The notes: a model not told the origin generated them from the sequence alone. A DNA stretch of 64,000 bases from an uncultured Bacteroidaceae bacterium (GCA_905235575.1 CAJOLZ010000001.1:1-64000), one strand, 5' to 3'. Positions 33,567-43,627 are shown, counted from the first letter of the stretch. Numbers and translations: made by a program.

Positions 33567-35279
33567 TTACTGACGTCTGTAGGCCTCGAGGCTTTCCAGA
33601 CTCTGACGGCTTATCCACAAAGCATGACGCTCCACCTCAGCTTCGGCGATGTTCAGGTAGACCTTCAGACTGTCGCCAAAGAATTCGGGGGCAAGCGAGG
33701 CGTTGCGCAACAGCAGGTGGCTCATGATGACATTGGCGGTCATCTCGTAAAGATGACGGGCGCAGAGGTCGAGCATCTCCTGATTCTCGGTCTGACGTAC
33801 CGCAGCTGTGCTCTCGTTGAGTTTAACAGCCATAGCCTTGATACGACTCAGCGCCGATTCGTAGTCTGCAGCCACGGGTGCCTGCTCCATCTCTTCGATG
33901 ACGCTGGCGTAGAATCCATTTGTGATGTAACGGATTGCGGCTACGGTCTGCAACTGGGTGGTACCTTCGTAGATGCTGGTGATGCGGGCATCGCGATAGA
34001 TTCGCTGGCAGGCGTATTCGAGCATGAAGCCCGAGCCGCCGTGCACCTGAATAGAGTCGTAGGCGTTCTGGTTTGCGTACTCCGAGTTCATACCTTTAGC
34101 CAGCGGTGTGAAAGCGTCAGCCAGACGGCTGTATTGTTTCAACTCGGCACGCTCCTCGGGTGTGAGCTTGCGGTCGCGCGAGATGTCTTCCAAGGCTTTG
34201 TAGATATCGACATAACGGGCTGTCTGATAGAGCAAAGCGCGGCCTGCATCAAGTTTTGCTTTAATATTAGAAATCAGTTCTGAGACAGCAGGGAACTCGA
34301 TGATGGCCTTGCCAAACTGCTTACGGTCACGGGCATAGGCTATGGCCTCGTTGTAGGCTGCTTGCGAAAGACCAACGCTCTGTGCGGCAATGCCAAGACG
34401 GGCTCCGTTCATCAGCGACATGACATATTTGATGAGACCCAACTTGCGGTCGCCGCAGAGCTCACATTTCGCGTTCTTATAGACCAACTCGCAGGTTGGA
34501 GAGCCGTGAATACCGAGCTTGTTTTCGATACGACGGACATCAACACCTCCATCGCGTTTGTCGTAGATGAACATCGAAAGGCCGCGCCCGTCTCGAGTCC
34601 CGGCTTCGGAACGAGCCAGCACAAGATGGATGTCGGAATCGCCGTTCGTTATGAAGCGCTTCGAACCATTCAGTCGCCAGCAATCGTTCTCCTCGTCATA
34701 GGTCGCCTTGAGCATCACGCTCTGCAGGTCGCTACCGGCATCGGGCTCGGTGAGGTCCATCGACATGGTCTCGCCATTGCAGACTCGAGGGATGTAGCGC
34801 TCACGCTGCTCCTCGCTACCGAAGCTGTAGAGCGTCTCGATGCAGTCCTGCAACGACCAGATGTTCTCGAAACCTGCATCGCCAGCCGAGACGATTTCGT
34901 TGGCAGCGGTATAGACCGTAACGGGCAGATTCAGACCGTTGTAGCGTCGCGGCATCGTCATTCCATTCAGTCCAGCCTGCGTCATAGCCTGCTGGTTCTC
35001 GTAGGTCTTCGAGGCGTAACGGACTCGGCCGTTCTCATGATGAGGACCTTCTGCATCGACGGCCTCGGCATTCGGAGCAATGATGTTGCCCGTAATGTCT
35101 CCAACGATGTCGAGCACACGATTGTAGTTCTCCATGGCATCGGCATGGTCCAGCGGCGCTTCGGGATATTGGTCTTTGTCAGCAAAGTCGCGTTCCTTCA
35201 GTTCGACGATGCGCTGCATCAGCGGACTGTTCTCCAGTTCAAACTTAATCTCTGGAATATCGCTATAATAGTTTGCCAT
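33567..35279 (-). CDS. Acyl-CoA dehydrogenase
   Basis: 570 residues, longer than the 380-residue classic form because of a C-terminal helical extension. FAD/substrate motifs are seen: MSMDLTEPDAGSDLQSV, then WRLNGSKRFITNGD, QVHGGSGFMLEYACQRIYRD and SIYEGTTQLQ, whose Glu is the expected catalytic base. It oxidises acyl-CoA to enoyl-CoA and passes electrons to ETF, whose two subunits are encoded just upstream in the same operon. Chain-length specificity is unknown. Confidence 0.94.
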   Translation of the reverse strand: MANYYSDIPEIKFELENSPLMQRIVELKERDFADKDQYPEAPLDHADAMENYNRVLDIVGDITGNIIAPNAEAVDAEGPHHENGRVRYASKTYENQQAMTQAGLNGMTMPRRYNGLNLPVTVYTAANEIVSAGDAGFENIWSLQDCIETLYSFGSEEQRERYIPRVCNGETMSMDLTEPDAGSDLQSVMLKATYDEENDCWRLNGSKRFITNGDSDIHLVLARSEAGTRDGRGLSMFIYDKRDGGVDVRRIENKLGIHGSPTCELVYKNAKCELCGDRKLGLIKYVMSLMNGARLGIAAQSVGLSQAAYNEAIAYARDRKQFGKAIIEFPAVSELISNIKAKLDAGRALLYQTARYVDIYKALEDISRDRKLTPEERAELKQYSRLADAFTPLAKGMNSEYANQNAYDSIQVHGGSGFMLEYACQRIYRDARITSIYEGTTQLQTVAAIRYITNGFYASVIEEMEQAPVAADYESALSRIKAMAVKLNESTAAVRQTENQEMLDLCARHLYEMTANVIMSHLLLRNASLAPEFFGDSLKVYLNIAEAEVERHALWISRQSLESLEAYRRQ

Positions 35280-35287
35280 AACTTTCT

Positions 35288-35452
35288 TTATTTATTGTTT
35301 TTATGATATTCTCCATAGCAGGCAATTGCACAGAGTATTGCTAAAATTCCGTGGGTTACCCGGGTAATCAAAGTTTCTGTTGTGACCGCATCCACTGCAA
35401 ATACCACTGCAGCGGCGCACCAGAGAATGATAATATCATTACCTTTTTTCAT
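35288..35452 (-). CDS. Small membrane protein in the etf operon (54 residues)
   Basis: ATG at 35450-35452, stop at 35288-35290. It begins MKKGNDIIILWCAAAVVFAV, has two hydrophobic stretches (about 7-20 and 33-46, GILAILCAIACYGEY) and a basic end KNNK. It fills the gap between etfA (3 nt upstream) and the acyl-CoA dehydrogenase (8 nt downstream). The tight spacing argues that it is translated. No family recognised. Confidence 0.65.
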   Translation of the reverse strand: MKKGNDIIILWCAAAVVFAVDAVTTETLITRVTHGILAILCAIACYGEYHKNNK

Positions 35453-35455
35453 TTA

Positions 35456-36478
35456 TCAGCGGGAATTCTGCTTGTAATACTTAATCAGTTTGGGCACAAC
35501 CTCTTCGACCGTACCATTGATGACGTAGTCGGCGATGGCATTGATGGGAGCATTCTCGTCGCTGTTTATTGAGATGATAATGCCAGACTCCTTCATTCCC
35601 GCCACATGTTGAATGGCACCGCTGATGCCGCAGGCGATGTAAACCTTCGGACGAACCGTCACTCCCGTCTGACCAATCTGCAGGTCATGGTCGGCAAAAC
35701 CCGCATCTACGGCAGCGCGACTAGCACCGACTTCGGCATGGAGCACCTTTGCCAGTTCGTAAAGCTGACCGAAGCCCTCCTTGGAACCCACACCGTATCC
35801 TCCTGCCACGATGATGGGAGCACCTTTCAGGTTGTTCTTCGCAGCCTGAACATGACGGTCCAGCACCTTCGTTACGTATTCTGTCTCAGGGACATATTTC
35901 GCCACATCTTCTATGATCACCTCACCCTGGTAGTTCGGGTCGAGCACTTCGGCCTTCATCACACCAGAGCGCACCGTTGCCATCTGCGGTCGGTTCTCGG
36001 GATTGACAATCGTTGCCACGATGTTTCCACCGAAGGCAGGCCGAATCTGATAGAGCAGGTTTTCGTAGGTCTTCCCCACCTTCTTATCCTCGTGAGGACC
36101 AATCTCAAGCGCCGTACAGTCCGCCGTCAGACCGCTGTGCAACGCCGAAGAAACGCGGGGACCAAGGTCGCGGCCCACCACATCGGCGCCCATCAGACAA
36201 ATCTGAGGCTTCTCCTTCTTGAAGAGATTCACGAGAACTGCCGTGTGAGGCTTGCTCGTATAGGGCGAAAGACCCGGAGCGTCAAAGATGTGCAGACGGT
36301 CCACACCGTAGGGCAGAATCTGATGCTCCACCTCACCCTTGATGCCACTGCCGGCAGCAACAGCCTCCAGCTGCACCCCCAGCGTATTGGCCAACTTGCG
36401 ACCCTTCGTGAGCAGTTCCTGGCTTACTTCGGCCACCTTGGTGCCTTCAAGCTCGCAATATACAAAAACATTATTCAT
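35456..36478 (-). CDS. etfA: Electron transfer flavoprotein alpha subunit
   Basis: 340 residues. The C-terminal FAD domain shows VGASRAAVDAGFADHDLQIG, then QTGVTVRPKVYIACGISGAI and INSDENAPINAIADY, all typical of EtfA. It carries electrons from the acyl-CoA dehydrogenase encoded two genes downstream. It lies 12 nt after etfB. Confidence 0.95.
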   Translation of the reverse strand: MNNVFVYCELEGTKVAEVSQELLTKGRKLANTLGVQLEAVAAGSGIKGEVEHQILPYGVDRLHIFDAPGLSPYTSKPHTAVLVNLFKKEKPQICLMGADVVGRDLGPRVSSALHSGLTADCTALEIGPHEDKKVGKTYENLLYQIRPAFGGNIVATIVNPENRPQMATVRSGVMKAEVLDPNYQGEVIIEDVAKYVPETEYVTKVLDRHVQAAKNNLKGAPIIVAGGYGVGSKEGFGQLYELAKVLHAEVGASRAAVDAGFADHDLQIGQTGVTVRPKVYIACGISGAIQHVAGMKESGIIISINSDENAPINAIADYVINGTVEEVVPKLIKYYKQNSR

Positions 36479-36490
36479 CTTCTACATACT

Positions 36491-37378
36491 TTATCCAATC
36501 GTGTGACTTGCCAGCAGCTCCTTCACGAGACCGTCGATGTCCTCGTCCGATGCCGACATAACCTTACTCTCTTTAGCCTTGAAGACAATGTTCTCCACCG
36601 TCTTCACCTTCGTAGGACTGCCAGCCAGACCGCACTGCGCAAGGTCGGCATCCACATCGGCCGCCGTCAGCTGCGCCAGCTTCAGATAAGGTTTCTTCTC
36701 ATACTCCGCTGCGTAAGGCAGGTCGGCATAAGTCGCATCCTTTGGCAGTTCCATCGGAGCCAAGGCACGCTTGAACTGCATCACACGCTTCACGTTGCGC
36801 GGACGGCACGGCGCGGCACTCCCGTTCACGGTGAGCACACAAGGCAGCGCACTCTCCACCGTCTCAACACCGCCGTCTATGTGGCGGGTCACCACAATCC
36901 TACCATTCTTGCAGGAGACAATCTCCTCGGTATAAGTAATCTGATTCAGACCGAGCTTCTCTGCCACCTGAGGACCTACCTGAGCCGTATCGCCGTCGAT
37001 AGCCTGCCTGCCGCCGATGACCAAGTCCACATCCGGACAGACACGCTTGATGGCCATCGAGAGCGCATAACTCGTGGCCAGCGTATCGGCACCCGCAAAG
37101 GCACGGTCCGTCAGCAGATAACCACCGTCGGCACCGCGGTACATCGCCTCGCGAATCACCTCCGCAGCCCTGCCCGGGCCCATCGTAAGCACATACACCG
37201 TCGTGCCCGCATTCCCGTCCTTCAGCCGAAGCGCCTGCTCCAGCGCATTCAAGTCCTCAGGATTGAAGATAGCCGGAAGCGCACTGCGGTTCACTGTCCC
37301 CTCAGCAGTCATCGCATCGGGACCCACATTTCTCGTGTCAGGTACTTGTTTCGCAAGTACAACAATCTTAAGACCCAT
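36491..37378 (-). CDS. etfB: Electron transfer flavoprotein beta subunit
   Basis: 295 residues from the ATG at 37378 (MGLKIVVLAKQVPDTRNVGP). LVIGGRQAIDGDTAQVGPQV is the conserved EtfB signature for the nucleotide site. First gene of the etfB-etfA-small protein-acyl-CoA dehydrogenase operon. Some EtfB proteins bind a second FAD and bifurcate electrons; I cannot decide that from the sequence alone. Confidence 0.95.
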   Translation of the reverse strand: MGLKIVVLAKQVPDTRNVGPDAMTAEGTVNRSALPAIFNPEDLNALEQALRLKDGNAGTTVYVLTMGPGRAAEVIREAMYRGADGGYLLTDRAFAGADTLATSYALSMAIKRVCPDVDLVIGGRQAIDGDTAQVGPQVAEKLGLNQITYTEEIVSCKNGRIVVTRHIDGGVETVESALPCVLTVNGSAAPCRPRNVKRVMQFKRALAPMELPKDATYADLPYAAEYEKKPYLKLAQLTAADVDADLAQCGLAGSPTKVKTVENIVFKAKESKVMSASDEDIDGLVKELLASHTIG

Positions 37379-37430
37379 AATCTTTCCTATATCTGATAAT
37401 ATTATATTGCACATTCTGCTAAAATCCGTG

Positions 37431-37461
37431 CAAAATTACACAATTCCCACGAATTGGCAAA
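37431..37461 (-). promoter_or_regulatory. Promoter of the etf operon
   Basis: On the minus strand TTTG, 19 nt, TAATTTTG; about 50 nt before the etfB ATG. Confidence 0.7.
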
Positions 37462-37492
37462 GCATTTGTGCCCATACTTCCGGAAAATTGCG

Positions 37493-37500
37493 TAAGTTTG
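37493..37500 (+). promoter_or_regulatory. Predicted -7 element of the xth promoter
   Basis: TAAGTTTG; the nearest TTTG is 25 nt upstream, so the -33 match is poor. The leader is about 40 nt. Confidence 0.5.
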
Positions 37501-37545
37501 CAAGAGCAAACACAAAAACAAACCCCACACACAACCCTTCGGAAA

Positions 37546-38298
37546 ATGAAATTCATCAGTTGGAACGTAAACGGCCTCAGAGCCGTAGTGCAAAAGAACT
37601 TCGCAGAAACATTCGCCGCACTCGACGCCGATTTCTTCGCCCTCCAAGAGACCAAGATGCAGCCCGGACAGCTCGACATCGCCTACGATGGATACACCGC
37701 CTACTGGAACTCAGCCGACAAGAAAGGATACAGCGGGACAGCCATCTTCACGCGACACCAGCCACTCAGCGTCACCTACGGCATCGGCATCGACCAGCAC
37801 GACCACGAAGGCCGCGTCATCACCCTCGAGATGCCTCACTTCTACCTCGTCAACGTATACACCCCTAACAGTCAGGACCAGCTGCGCAGGCTCGACTACC
37901 GCATGGAGTGGGAAGCCGACTTCCAGTCCTACCTCAAGCAACTCGACACCCAAAAGCCCCTCGTCGTATGCGGAGACATGAACGTGGCACATCAGGAAAT
38001 AGACCTCAAGAACCCCAAGAGCAACCGACACAACGCAGGATTCACCGACGAGGAACGCGCACAGATGACCGCCCTGCTCCAGAGCGGATTCACCGACACC
38101 TTCCGACACCTCCACCCCGACGCCACAGACATCTACAGCTGGTGGAGCTACCGCTTCCGGGCGCGAGAGAAAAACGCGGGGTGGCGCATCGACTACTTCC
38201 TCGTCTCAGACCGACTGGTGCCCAACGTCCGGCAGGCCGAGATACTCACCGACATCTACGGCAGCGACCACTGCCCCGTCATGCTCCAGCTTCTGTAA
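37546..38298 (+). CDS. xth: Exodeoxyribonuclease III / AP endonuclease
   Basis: 250 residues from the ATG at 37546 ([19 protein letters not shown]). Active-site motifs: ALQETKMQ (metal Glu), [14 protein letters not shown] [24 protein letters not shown] (Asp, Asn), [20 protein letters not shown] and the final GSDHCPV (Asp-His). It cuts DNA at abasic sites and removes 3' blocks. Palindromic array 6 follows. Confidence 0.96.
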   Translation: MKFISWNVNGLRAVVQKNFAETFAALDADFFALQETKMQPGQLDIAYDGYTAYWNSADKKGYSGTAIFTRHQPLSVTYGIGIDQHDHEGRVITLEMPHFYLVNVYTPNSQDQLRRLDYRMEWEADFQSYLKQLDTQKPLVVCGDMNVAHQEIDLKNPKSNRHNAGFTDEERAQMTALLQSGFTDTFRHLHPDATDIYSWWSYRFRAREKNAGWRIDYFLVSDRLVPNVRQAEILTDIYGSDHCPVMLQLL

Positions 38299-38375
38299 AG
38301 AAGTCAGGGGGAAGCCGCCATTTCGACCTCCCCCCGCCCCCTGCGCACATCCCGAAAGGAGAGGCCCACGCGCGC

Positions 38376-38459
38376 AGCACCGTGTCGCGGCACGCAACAC
38401 AGCGTGGTGCAACGGGCAACACAGCGTGGTGCGACAGCCGTCGCACCACGCTGTGTTTT
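38376..38459 (+). repeat. 22-bp-period palindromic array, locus 6 (4 cores)
   Basis: Cores at 38376-38389, 38398-38411, 38420-38433 and 38442-38455 with 8-nt linkers. The last two are exact reverse complements and, with the AC/GT linker ends, give a 16-bp stem and 4-nt loop followed by TTTT. A probable terminator of xth. Confidence 0.88.
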
Positions 38460-38510
38460 CATCTGCCCCCTTGTCGTCCTGCCGTCCGTTCGGGAAAGGG
38501 TATAAAAAAG

Positions 38511-38543
38511 GAGGGTGTGCCTGATGAACTCAGGCACACCCTC
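38511..38543 (-). terminator. Intrinsic terminator of the giant surface-protein gene
   Basis: GAGGGTGTGCCTGA and TCAGGCACACCCTC pair perfectly (14 bp) around TGAAC; on the minus strand CCTTTTTTATA follows. It lies 41 nt after the stop at 38585. Confidence 0.88.
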
Positions 38544-38584
38544 GCTGCGTTTACTCGGTGGTTTGGCGGTTCGCCTCTCCCCTC

Positions 38585-41500
38585 TTATTTGACGAGGACT
38601 TTACGCCCGTCGATGATGTAGAGCCCCTTTGTGGCCTTGCTTACGCGCTGGCCGGTGATGGTGTAGATACCTGTCTTGTGGGGCGCCGTGGGCTGGTCTG
38701 TGGGCTGGCTGATGCCGGTGGGGTTAGAGGGTGTACCTCCCTCGGCCTGCATCTGGGCGGTGGTGATGACGCGGGCGTGGCGTGCCTGTATGGTGCCTTG
38801 GGTTGCATCGGTCAGATACCAGCGCAGGTAGTGTGCTGTGGTTCCCCAGTTCCAGTCGGTGAGGGCTTGTGTGATGTCGACGTAAACCTTGGTCCAGGTG
38901 TCTGTGGCGGGCAGTGAGCGATAGGTGATCTGTCGGTTGATGCTGACGCCGCCGTCGTTGGCGAAGTAGAAGATACCTTCCTGTATGTCGCTGTCAGCCT
39001 GGTACTCGAAGGTGAGGATGTTGTCTTCGGGGGTGAGGTCTTCGTAGAAGCCCGAGATGGAGATGTAGGGCTTGCCTCCGTCCATGGTGATGTTGTAGGT
39101 GAAGGGTTCACCGGTGGGCTCTTCGATGACGATGCTGGAGCTATAGGAGTGGTTGAGGTCGAAGGCGAGGTAGTCGGGGTATTTCTCGTAGAGGTCGTCC
39201 TTGGCCTGGAGTGCCTGCTGTGCTGAGAATTGTCCGTCGTAGATGCCGTCTTCGATGTTGGCGAGGTCGTCAGTGAGCTCGTTTATCTGCTCGGTGGTGA
39301 GTGCCTGGTTTACGGACCACTTGTCCATTACCTTGAAGTCGGCTTCTACGAGTGTGATGTAGGCTGGCTTGGTCTGGTAGATGGTGTTGAAGATGTCGGT
39401 GAAGCGGCTGACGAGGTCGTATCTCTCCTGTGCGGTGCCGTCACCCTCGGCGGCTTGGATGGCTTCTGTGAGGGCTTGGCGCTCGGCGTTGGCGTAGTTG
39501 GGCTTTGCCTTGTAATCTACGGCGTCGAGAGAGGTTTCCCACTGGAGGAGTGTCTGTGCGCGGGCAACGTCGCTGGCGAGTGCGTTGTCGATGCCTTCGA
39601 GGCTGTCATCGGTGCCGAGTTCTCCACGGTAGATGAGACGGGTGTTTCCGAAGGCTGTCCACTCGTTGTCTGTGACGGAGGTTCCGGGGTCTTTAATGCC
39701 GAGGGTGAGTGTTCCGTCTGTGACGTTGGCTACGGTGACATTCTGGTAGCGGTTGTTGCTGAAGGCGAGTGCGCTTCCCTGTACGCCCCAGATGACGTAG
39801 CCGATGGTCTCGTCGTTCTCATCGGTGATGGGCTGGTCTTCGACGCCTCCGCTGAGTCGGGCTGTGACGCCGTCGATGGCATCTTCGGCGGCTACCATGT
39901 CTTCGATTACGGCCTGAACGTAAACGGCATTGTCGTTGGCATAGAGCTGTGCAGCGTAGTTGGTGCTGAGGATGTCTCCGCTGGGACGGTAGCCGGCGTT
40001 CATGCGAACTTCGTAGATGCCGTTCTTAAGTCCTGTGAGGGTCTGGCTGATGTCCATCTGATGGAAGACGTTCTCGGCTGCTGACATGTTGACGTCGGTG
40101 TTTGTGCCGTAGCTGTAGCCGTAGAGGGGATTGCCGTTCTCGTCGGTGAGGTTGCTGTCCCATCCCTTCCATCCTTCTGCGAAGTCGGGGTTGACGAGGA
40201 GTGCGGTGATGTCCATTCCTACTCCGTATCCTGCCTTGACGGCGTTGGCGTAGAGGCCTTTCATGAAGTCTTTCTCGGCGGTGATGACGCTGTCGGGGAG
40301 TTCGTGGTAGTCGTAGATGAAGTGGAAGGCTCCCTGCGGATAGAGTTCGCTGGGCTCGTCGTCGTTAGCCAGATAGTCGGTGAGGATGTCGAGGGCGTCA
40401 GTTGCCTCGAGGTCGTTGTTGTCGAGGTAGTCTATGATTTCCTGTGCTGCATCGTTGTAGGAGGCATAGACTTTGACGCTGGCGTTTATCTGCGACTGGG
40501 CGGTGGTTACGGCTGTGTTGTTGGCAACGAGTTCTTCGACGTCGGCGGACTCTACGAGGTCAGCGACGAGGTCTTCGTAGTTGTCAAGGAGTGTGGTGGT
40601 GGCGTGTACGTCGGTGTCGAAGTCGTTGGCTGCATTTACGTAGTCATAGCGGAGTTGCTCGAATTCTTCTTCTGTGCCGAAAGTGAGTTCGGTCATCTGT
40701 ATTTCGCTGTCGGCATATGGTCTGGATATCTCGACACGGAAGTATTTGTATTCCTCGCTGACACCTTCGCTGAATCCGAAGTGTGCCTTTGTGAAGTTGG
40801 CTGCAGGGAGACGGTCGTGAAGTACGCCCTCTCTGCTGTCGAGCAGTACCCATCCTTCGGCATCGCGGGTAGCCTGCGAGCTTGTCTCGAAGTTGGCGCC
40901 GTAGATCTTCCAGTCACCCCAGTTGCGGTGGGTGTAGGAACCTGTGTCGTTGCCGGTCATCAGGGTGTAGAAGAAGGGCTGGATGGGTGTGAGTGACTTG
41001 AAGATGACGTAGGCTCCTGTGGAGGGCAGGATGCCGCCCCACTTGGTGGTCTCATCGCCATCGACGAGTTTTGTCCAGTTCTCGCCGTCGCCCCATGAGG
41101 TGTTGCCTGCGATTACTACGAAGCCACCTTCGTCAATCTGCTTCATGAGCCCCTGAACGAGTGCTATCTGCTCGCGAATCTCGGGTGTGGAAAGGAGACG
41201 GGTACGCATGATGTATTCGTAGGAGCCGTTGCTGTAGAGGTCGCCCGGTTCTACATCGTCGGTGAAATAGGATACCATGGCGGGTTCGAACTCGGCAAGG
41301 CCCTCGAGATAGACGAGGTTGAACTCATCTACGACGTCTTGGTAGTCGTAGTAGGCCGACAGGGATTCTTCGATTTGTGTCTGCAGACTGGTGAGGGTGT
41401 TGTAAAGCTCGCCGAGGTCGGCTGCAGATGCTGCGGTCTTGAGGTTGGCCAGGTTCTTCTTGTACTGGTCAATCAAGGTCTGCTGAACAACGAGGCCCTC

Positions 41501-43492
41501 GAGGTCGTAAGCTGCGAATTCGGCATAGAACTCGTCGCGCTCTTTCATGAAGTTGGCGGTGTTCTCGAAGCGGAACTCGGTCATCTGCATGCGGTCTCCA
41601 CCGACGCATTCTGTAATTTCAATCTTGAAATATGAGTAGGGAGTGTCGGAGGCCTGCGAGAGGTAGAGGTAGGCGGGAGTGGTGCTGGTAGCGGGAATCT
41701 GCTCAGGACCGACGTTGCTCTTGTCGTCCAGCAGCACCCAGGCGTCGGACTCTCTCACGGCTTCTTCGTCGGAGTCGAAGTTAGCACCGTAAATCTTGAA
41801 TGTCTTCCAGTTGCGCTCAGGATATGTGCCGGTGTCGTTACTGGTGAAGAGACGATAGTAGGTCGGAACAATCGGGCCTTCGTTCGTCCTGAAAATGATG
41901 TACGAAAGGTTGTTCTCGTGCATGTGGCACCACTTCGTACTTTCGTCGCCGTCAATGAGAGAACCATAGTCCTCGGAGGAACTGAAGCCTTCGGTACCTT
42001 CCAACGGGGTGTAGGTGACGTCGATGGCTCCCTCTGTCAGGTCGTTGGCATATTTCTCCAGCATGGCGTTGGCAAAGCGGGCCTCCGAAGCTGCGCCTTC
42101 GATATCGAGCGGCATGTTTTCTATGATGTACTGGTAGGTACCGTTGGGATAGGTGCTGCTCGGACCGGCATTTGTGGTCAGATAATTGCCAATCAGAGTG
42201 CGGCCTTCGGCGGTCAGGCAGTTGTGGCTTTCGTAGTGCTTGCGAATGGTGGTAATGACGTTCTCATAGTTCTGATAGGAGATTATGGAACGGGTGATAT
42301 TCGATTTGGCCTCGTCAAGTTTATCTACGTCTTTGAGGAGCTCAGCAACGGTCTTGGCACTTTCAAAGGTGCTCAGGGTAGCTTTGTAGTTGTCCAGATA
42401 GAGCTTGTAGGCAGGCTTGTTCAAGTCGAAGTCTGAATACCCTTTTATCATTTCCTCCTTGAAGGCATCGAAAGACTTCTTTGTGCCCAGCTGGAACTCA
42501 GACATCTGCATGTGCGAAGCGCCAGCCGATTCACGGATGTATATCTTGAAGTATTGGTACGACTTGCTGGTCGGTGCAGACAGGTCGTGATACGTCGGGA
42601 TGTAGTTGTCGTCGGGCAGGATGTCCGTACCGATGTCGCTCTTCTCGTCGATGAGTTCCCATGCGTCGGATTCGTAGGTGGCTTCCTCGTCGTTGCTGAA
42701 GTTAGCACCGTAGATTTGCCACGTCTTCCAGTTACGGCCCAGATATGTGCTGTTGTCGTTAGCCGTAATCAGCGTGTACCAATAGGGAGTGAATTCCTTG
42801 CTGGCCTTGAAAACGAGCCATGCAGGGATGGTGCTTGTACCCCACTTCGTATCGGTCTTGTTGTCGAAGAGCTTACTGGAGCCGCTGCTGGCATTCACAT
42901 CGCCGCTGTTGGCGTTGGTGAGCAGTGCCGTGAAGATGATGGCATCCATTTCGCTCGTTGAACCGAAGTTGAATTCAGCCATCTGAACGTAGTTGTTATA
43001 GTTGCCTACTTCAAGGCTGACAACATCCAGCACCTCAATCTTGAAATAGAGGAATGGTGTGGTCACATGCTCTGAGAAGTAGAAGTCGCCCGTAGCGTTG
43101 CTGGTCTGAGGCAGTTCCAGGTCGGTGATGTCTCTCTTGTAGTCCAACAGAACCCAAGCGTCGGATTCTTTCACGGCTTCTTCGTCGGAGTCGAAGTTGG
43201 CACCGTAAATTTTCCACTCCTTCCAGTTACGGCCAGGATAGGTGCCGGTATCATGACCGGTAATCAGGTAGTAGGTCTCAGCAACAACAGGTTGATCGGC
43301 CTTCATGACGACCCAGGTGTTGTCTTTGTCAAAGACCTGCCCCCACTTCGTGTCGAGTTTTCCATCGACAAGACCATAGACTCCGCTCGTCGTCGAGTTC
43401 GTACGCGAACCGTCAAGAGCGGTGAGTTTGACTTGACTCCATGCACCGAGTGCTATGAAGCAAGAGAAGAAAAGTAGTACGATTCTTTTCAT
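38585..43492 (-). CDS. Giant exported protein with four discoidin-like domains and a T9SS-type tail
   Basis: 1635 residues with a signal peptide (MKRIVLLFFSCFIALGAWSQ). Four F5/8-type-C (discoidin)-like copies lie at about 21-185, 190-345, 497-660 and 795-960; each has a DGxxxTKWG-like strand, a TYPxRNWKxWKIYGANF core and an MQMxEF end. They are separated by helical linkers. A beta-sandwich with NPDFAEGWKGW follows at about 1100-1295, another at about 1460-1580, and the end is GIYTITGQRVSKATKGLYII plus DGRKVLVK, which resembles a type IX secretion sorting tail. Discoidin domains usually bind glycans. No catalytic domain was recognised. Its own promoter and terminator make it monocistronic. 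Confidence 0.85.
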   Translation of the reverse strand: MKRIVLLFFSCFIALGAWSQVKLTALDGSRTNSTTSGVYGLVDGKLDTKWGQVFDKDNTWVVMKADQPVVAETYYLITGHDTGTYPGRNWKEWKIYGANFDSDEEAVKESDAWVLLDYKRDITDLELPQTSNATGDFYFSEHVTTPFLYFKIEVLDVVSLEVGNYNNYVQMAEFNFGSTSEMDAIIFTALLTNANSGDVNASSGSSKLFDNKTDTKWGTSTIPAWLVFKASKEFTPYWYTLITANDNSTYLGRNWKTWQIYGANFSNDEEATYESDAWELIDEKSDIGTDILPDDNYIPTYHDLSAPTSKSYQYFKIYIRESAGASHMQMSEFQLGTKKSFDAFKEEMIKGYSDFDLNKPAYKLYLDNYKATLSTFESAKTVAELLKDVDKLDEAKSNITRSIISYQNYENVITTIRKHYESHNCLTAEGRTLIGNYLTTNAGPSSTYPNGTYQYIIENMPLDIEGAASEARFANAMLEKYANDLTEGAIDVTYTPLEGTEGFSSSEDYGSLIDGDESTKWCHMHENNLSYIIFRTNEGPIVPTYYRLFTSNDTGTYPERNWKTFKIYGANFDSDEEAVRESDAWVLLDDKSNVGPEQIPATSTTPAYLYLSQASDTPYSYFKIEITECVGGDRMQMTEFRFENTANFMKERDEFYAEFAAYDLEGLVVQQTLIDQYKKNLANLKTAASAADLGELYNTLTSLQTQIEESLSAYYDYQDVVDEFNLVYLEGLAEFEPAMVSYFTDDVEPGDLYSNGSYEYIMRTRLLSTPEIREQIALVQGLMKQIDEGGFVVIAGNTSWGDGENWTKLVDGDETTKWGGILPSTGAYVIFKSLTPIQPFFYTLMTGNDTGSYTHRNWGDWKIYGANFETSSQATRDAEGWVLLDSREGVLHDRLPAANFTKAHFGFSEGVSEEYKYFRVEISRPYADSEIQMTELTFGTEEEFEQLRYDYVNAANDFDTDVHATTTLLDNYEDLVADLVESADVEELVANNTAVTTAQSQINASVKVYASYNDAAQEIIDYLDNNDLEATDALDILTDYLANDDEPSELYPQGAFHFIYDYHELPDSVITAEKDFMKGLYANAVKAGYGVGMDITALLVNPDFAEGWKGWDSNLTDENGNPLYGYSYGTNTDVNMSAAENVFHQMDISQTLTGLKNGIYEVRMNAGYRPSGDILSTNYAAQLYANDNAVYVQAVIEDMVAAEDAIDGVTARLSGGVEDQPITDENDETIGYVIWGVQGSALAFSNNRYQNVTVANVTDGTLTLGIKDPGTSVTDNEWTAFGNTRLIYRGELGTDDSLEGIDNALASDVARAQTLLQWETSLDAVDYKAKPNYANAERQALTEAIQAAEGDGTAQERYDLVSRFTDIFNTIYQTKPAYITLVEADFKVMDKWSVNQALTTEQINELTDDLANIEDGIYDGQFSAQQALQAKDDLYEKYPDYLAFDLNHSYSSSIVIEEPTGEPFTYNITMDGGKPYISISGFYEDLTPEDNILTFEYQADSDIQEGIFYFANDGGVSINRQITYRSLPATDTWTKVYVDITQALTDWNWGTTAHYLRWYLTDATQGTIQARHARVITTAQMQAEGGTPSNPTGISQPTDQPTAPHKTGIYTITGQRVSKATKGLYIIDGRKVLVK

Positions 43493-43595
43493 AAATGTTT
43501 TAGTTTAATAATTAGTAATGTATAAAAGAGTGTTTATATAAATTTTGTAATGCTTATTAGTGCTTCATGGCGTATCATTTTAGGACTTGTCACGG

Positions 43596-43627
43596 CAAAT
43601 TTATGAACTTATATTCATTTTTGCAAG
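43596..43627 (-). promoter_or_regulatory. Promoter of the giant surface-protein gene
   Basis: On the minus strand CTTG, 20 nt, TAAATTTG, leaving a leader of about 95 nt. A second -7-like TAATTTTG lies at 43667-43674 on the same strand. Confidence 0.6.

Noticed and set aside
35606-37396. 596-codon open frame on the plus strand
   Set aside because: It lies antisense to etfA and etfB, both clear genes, and its composition is that of a GC-rich shadow frame.
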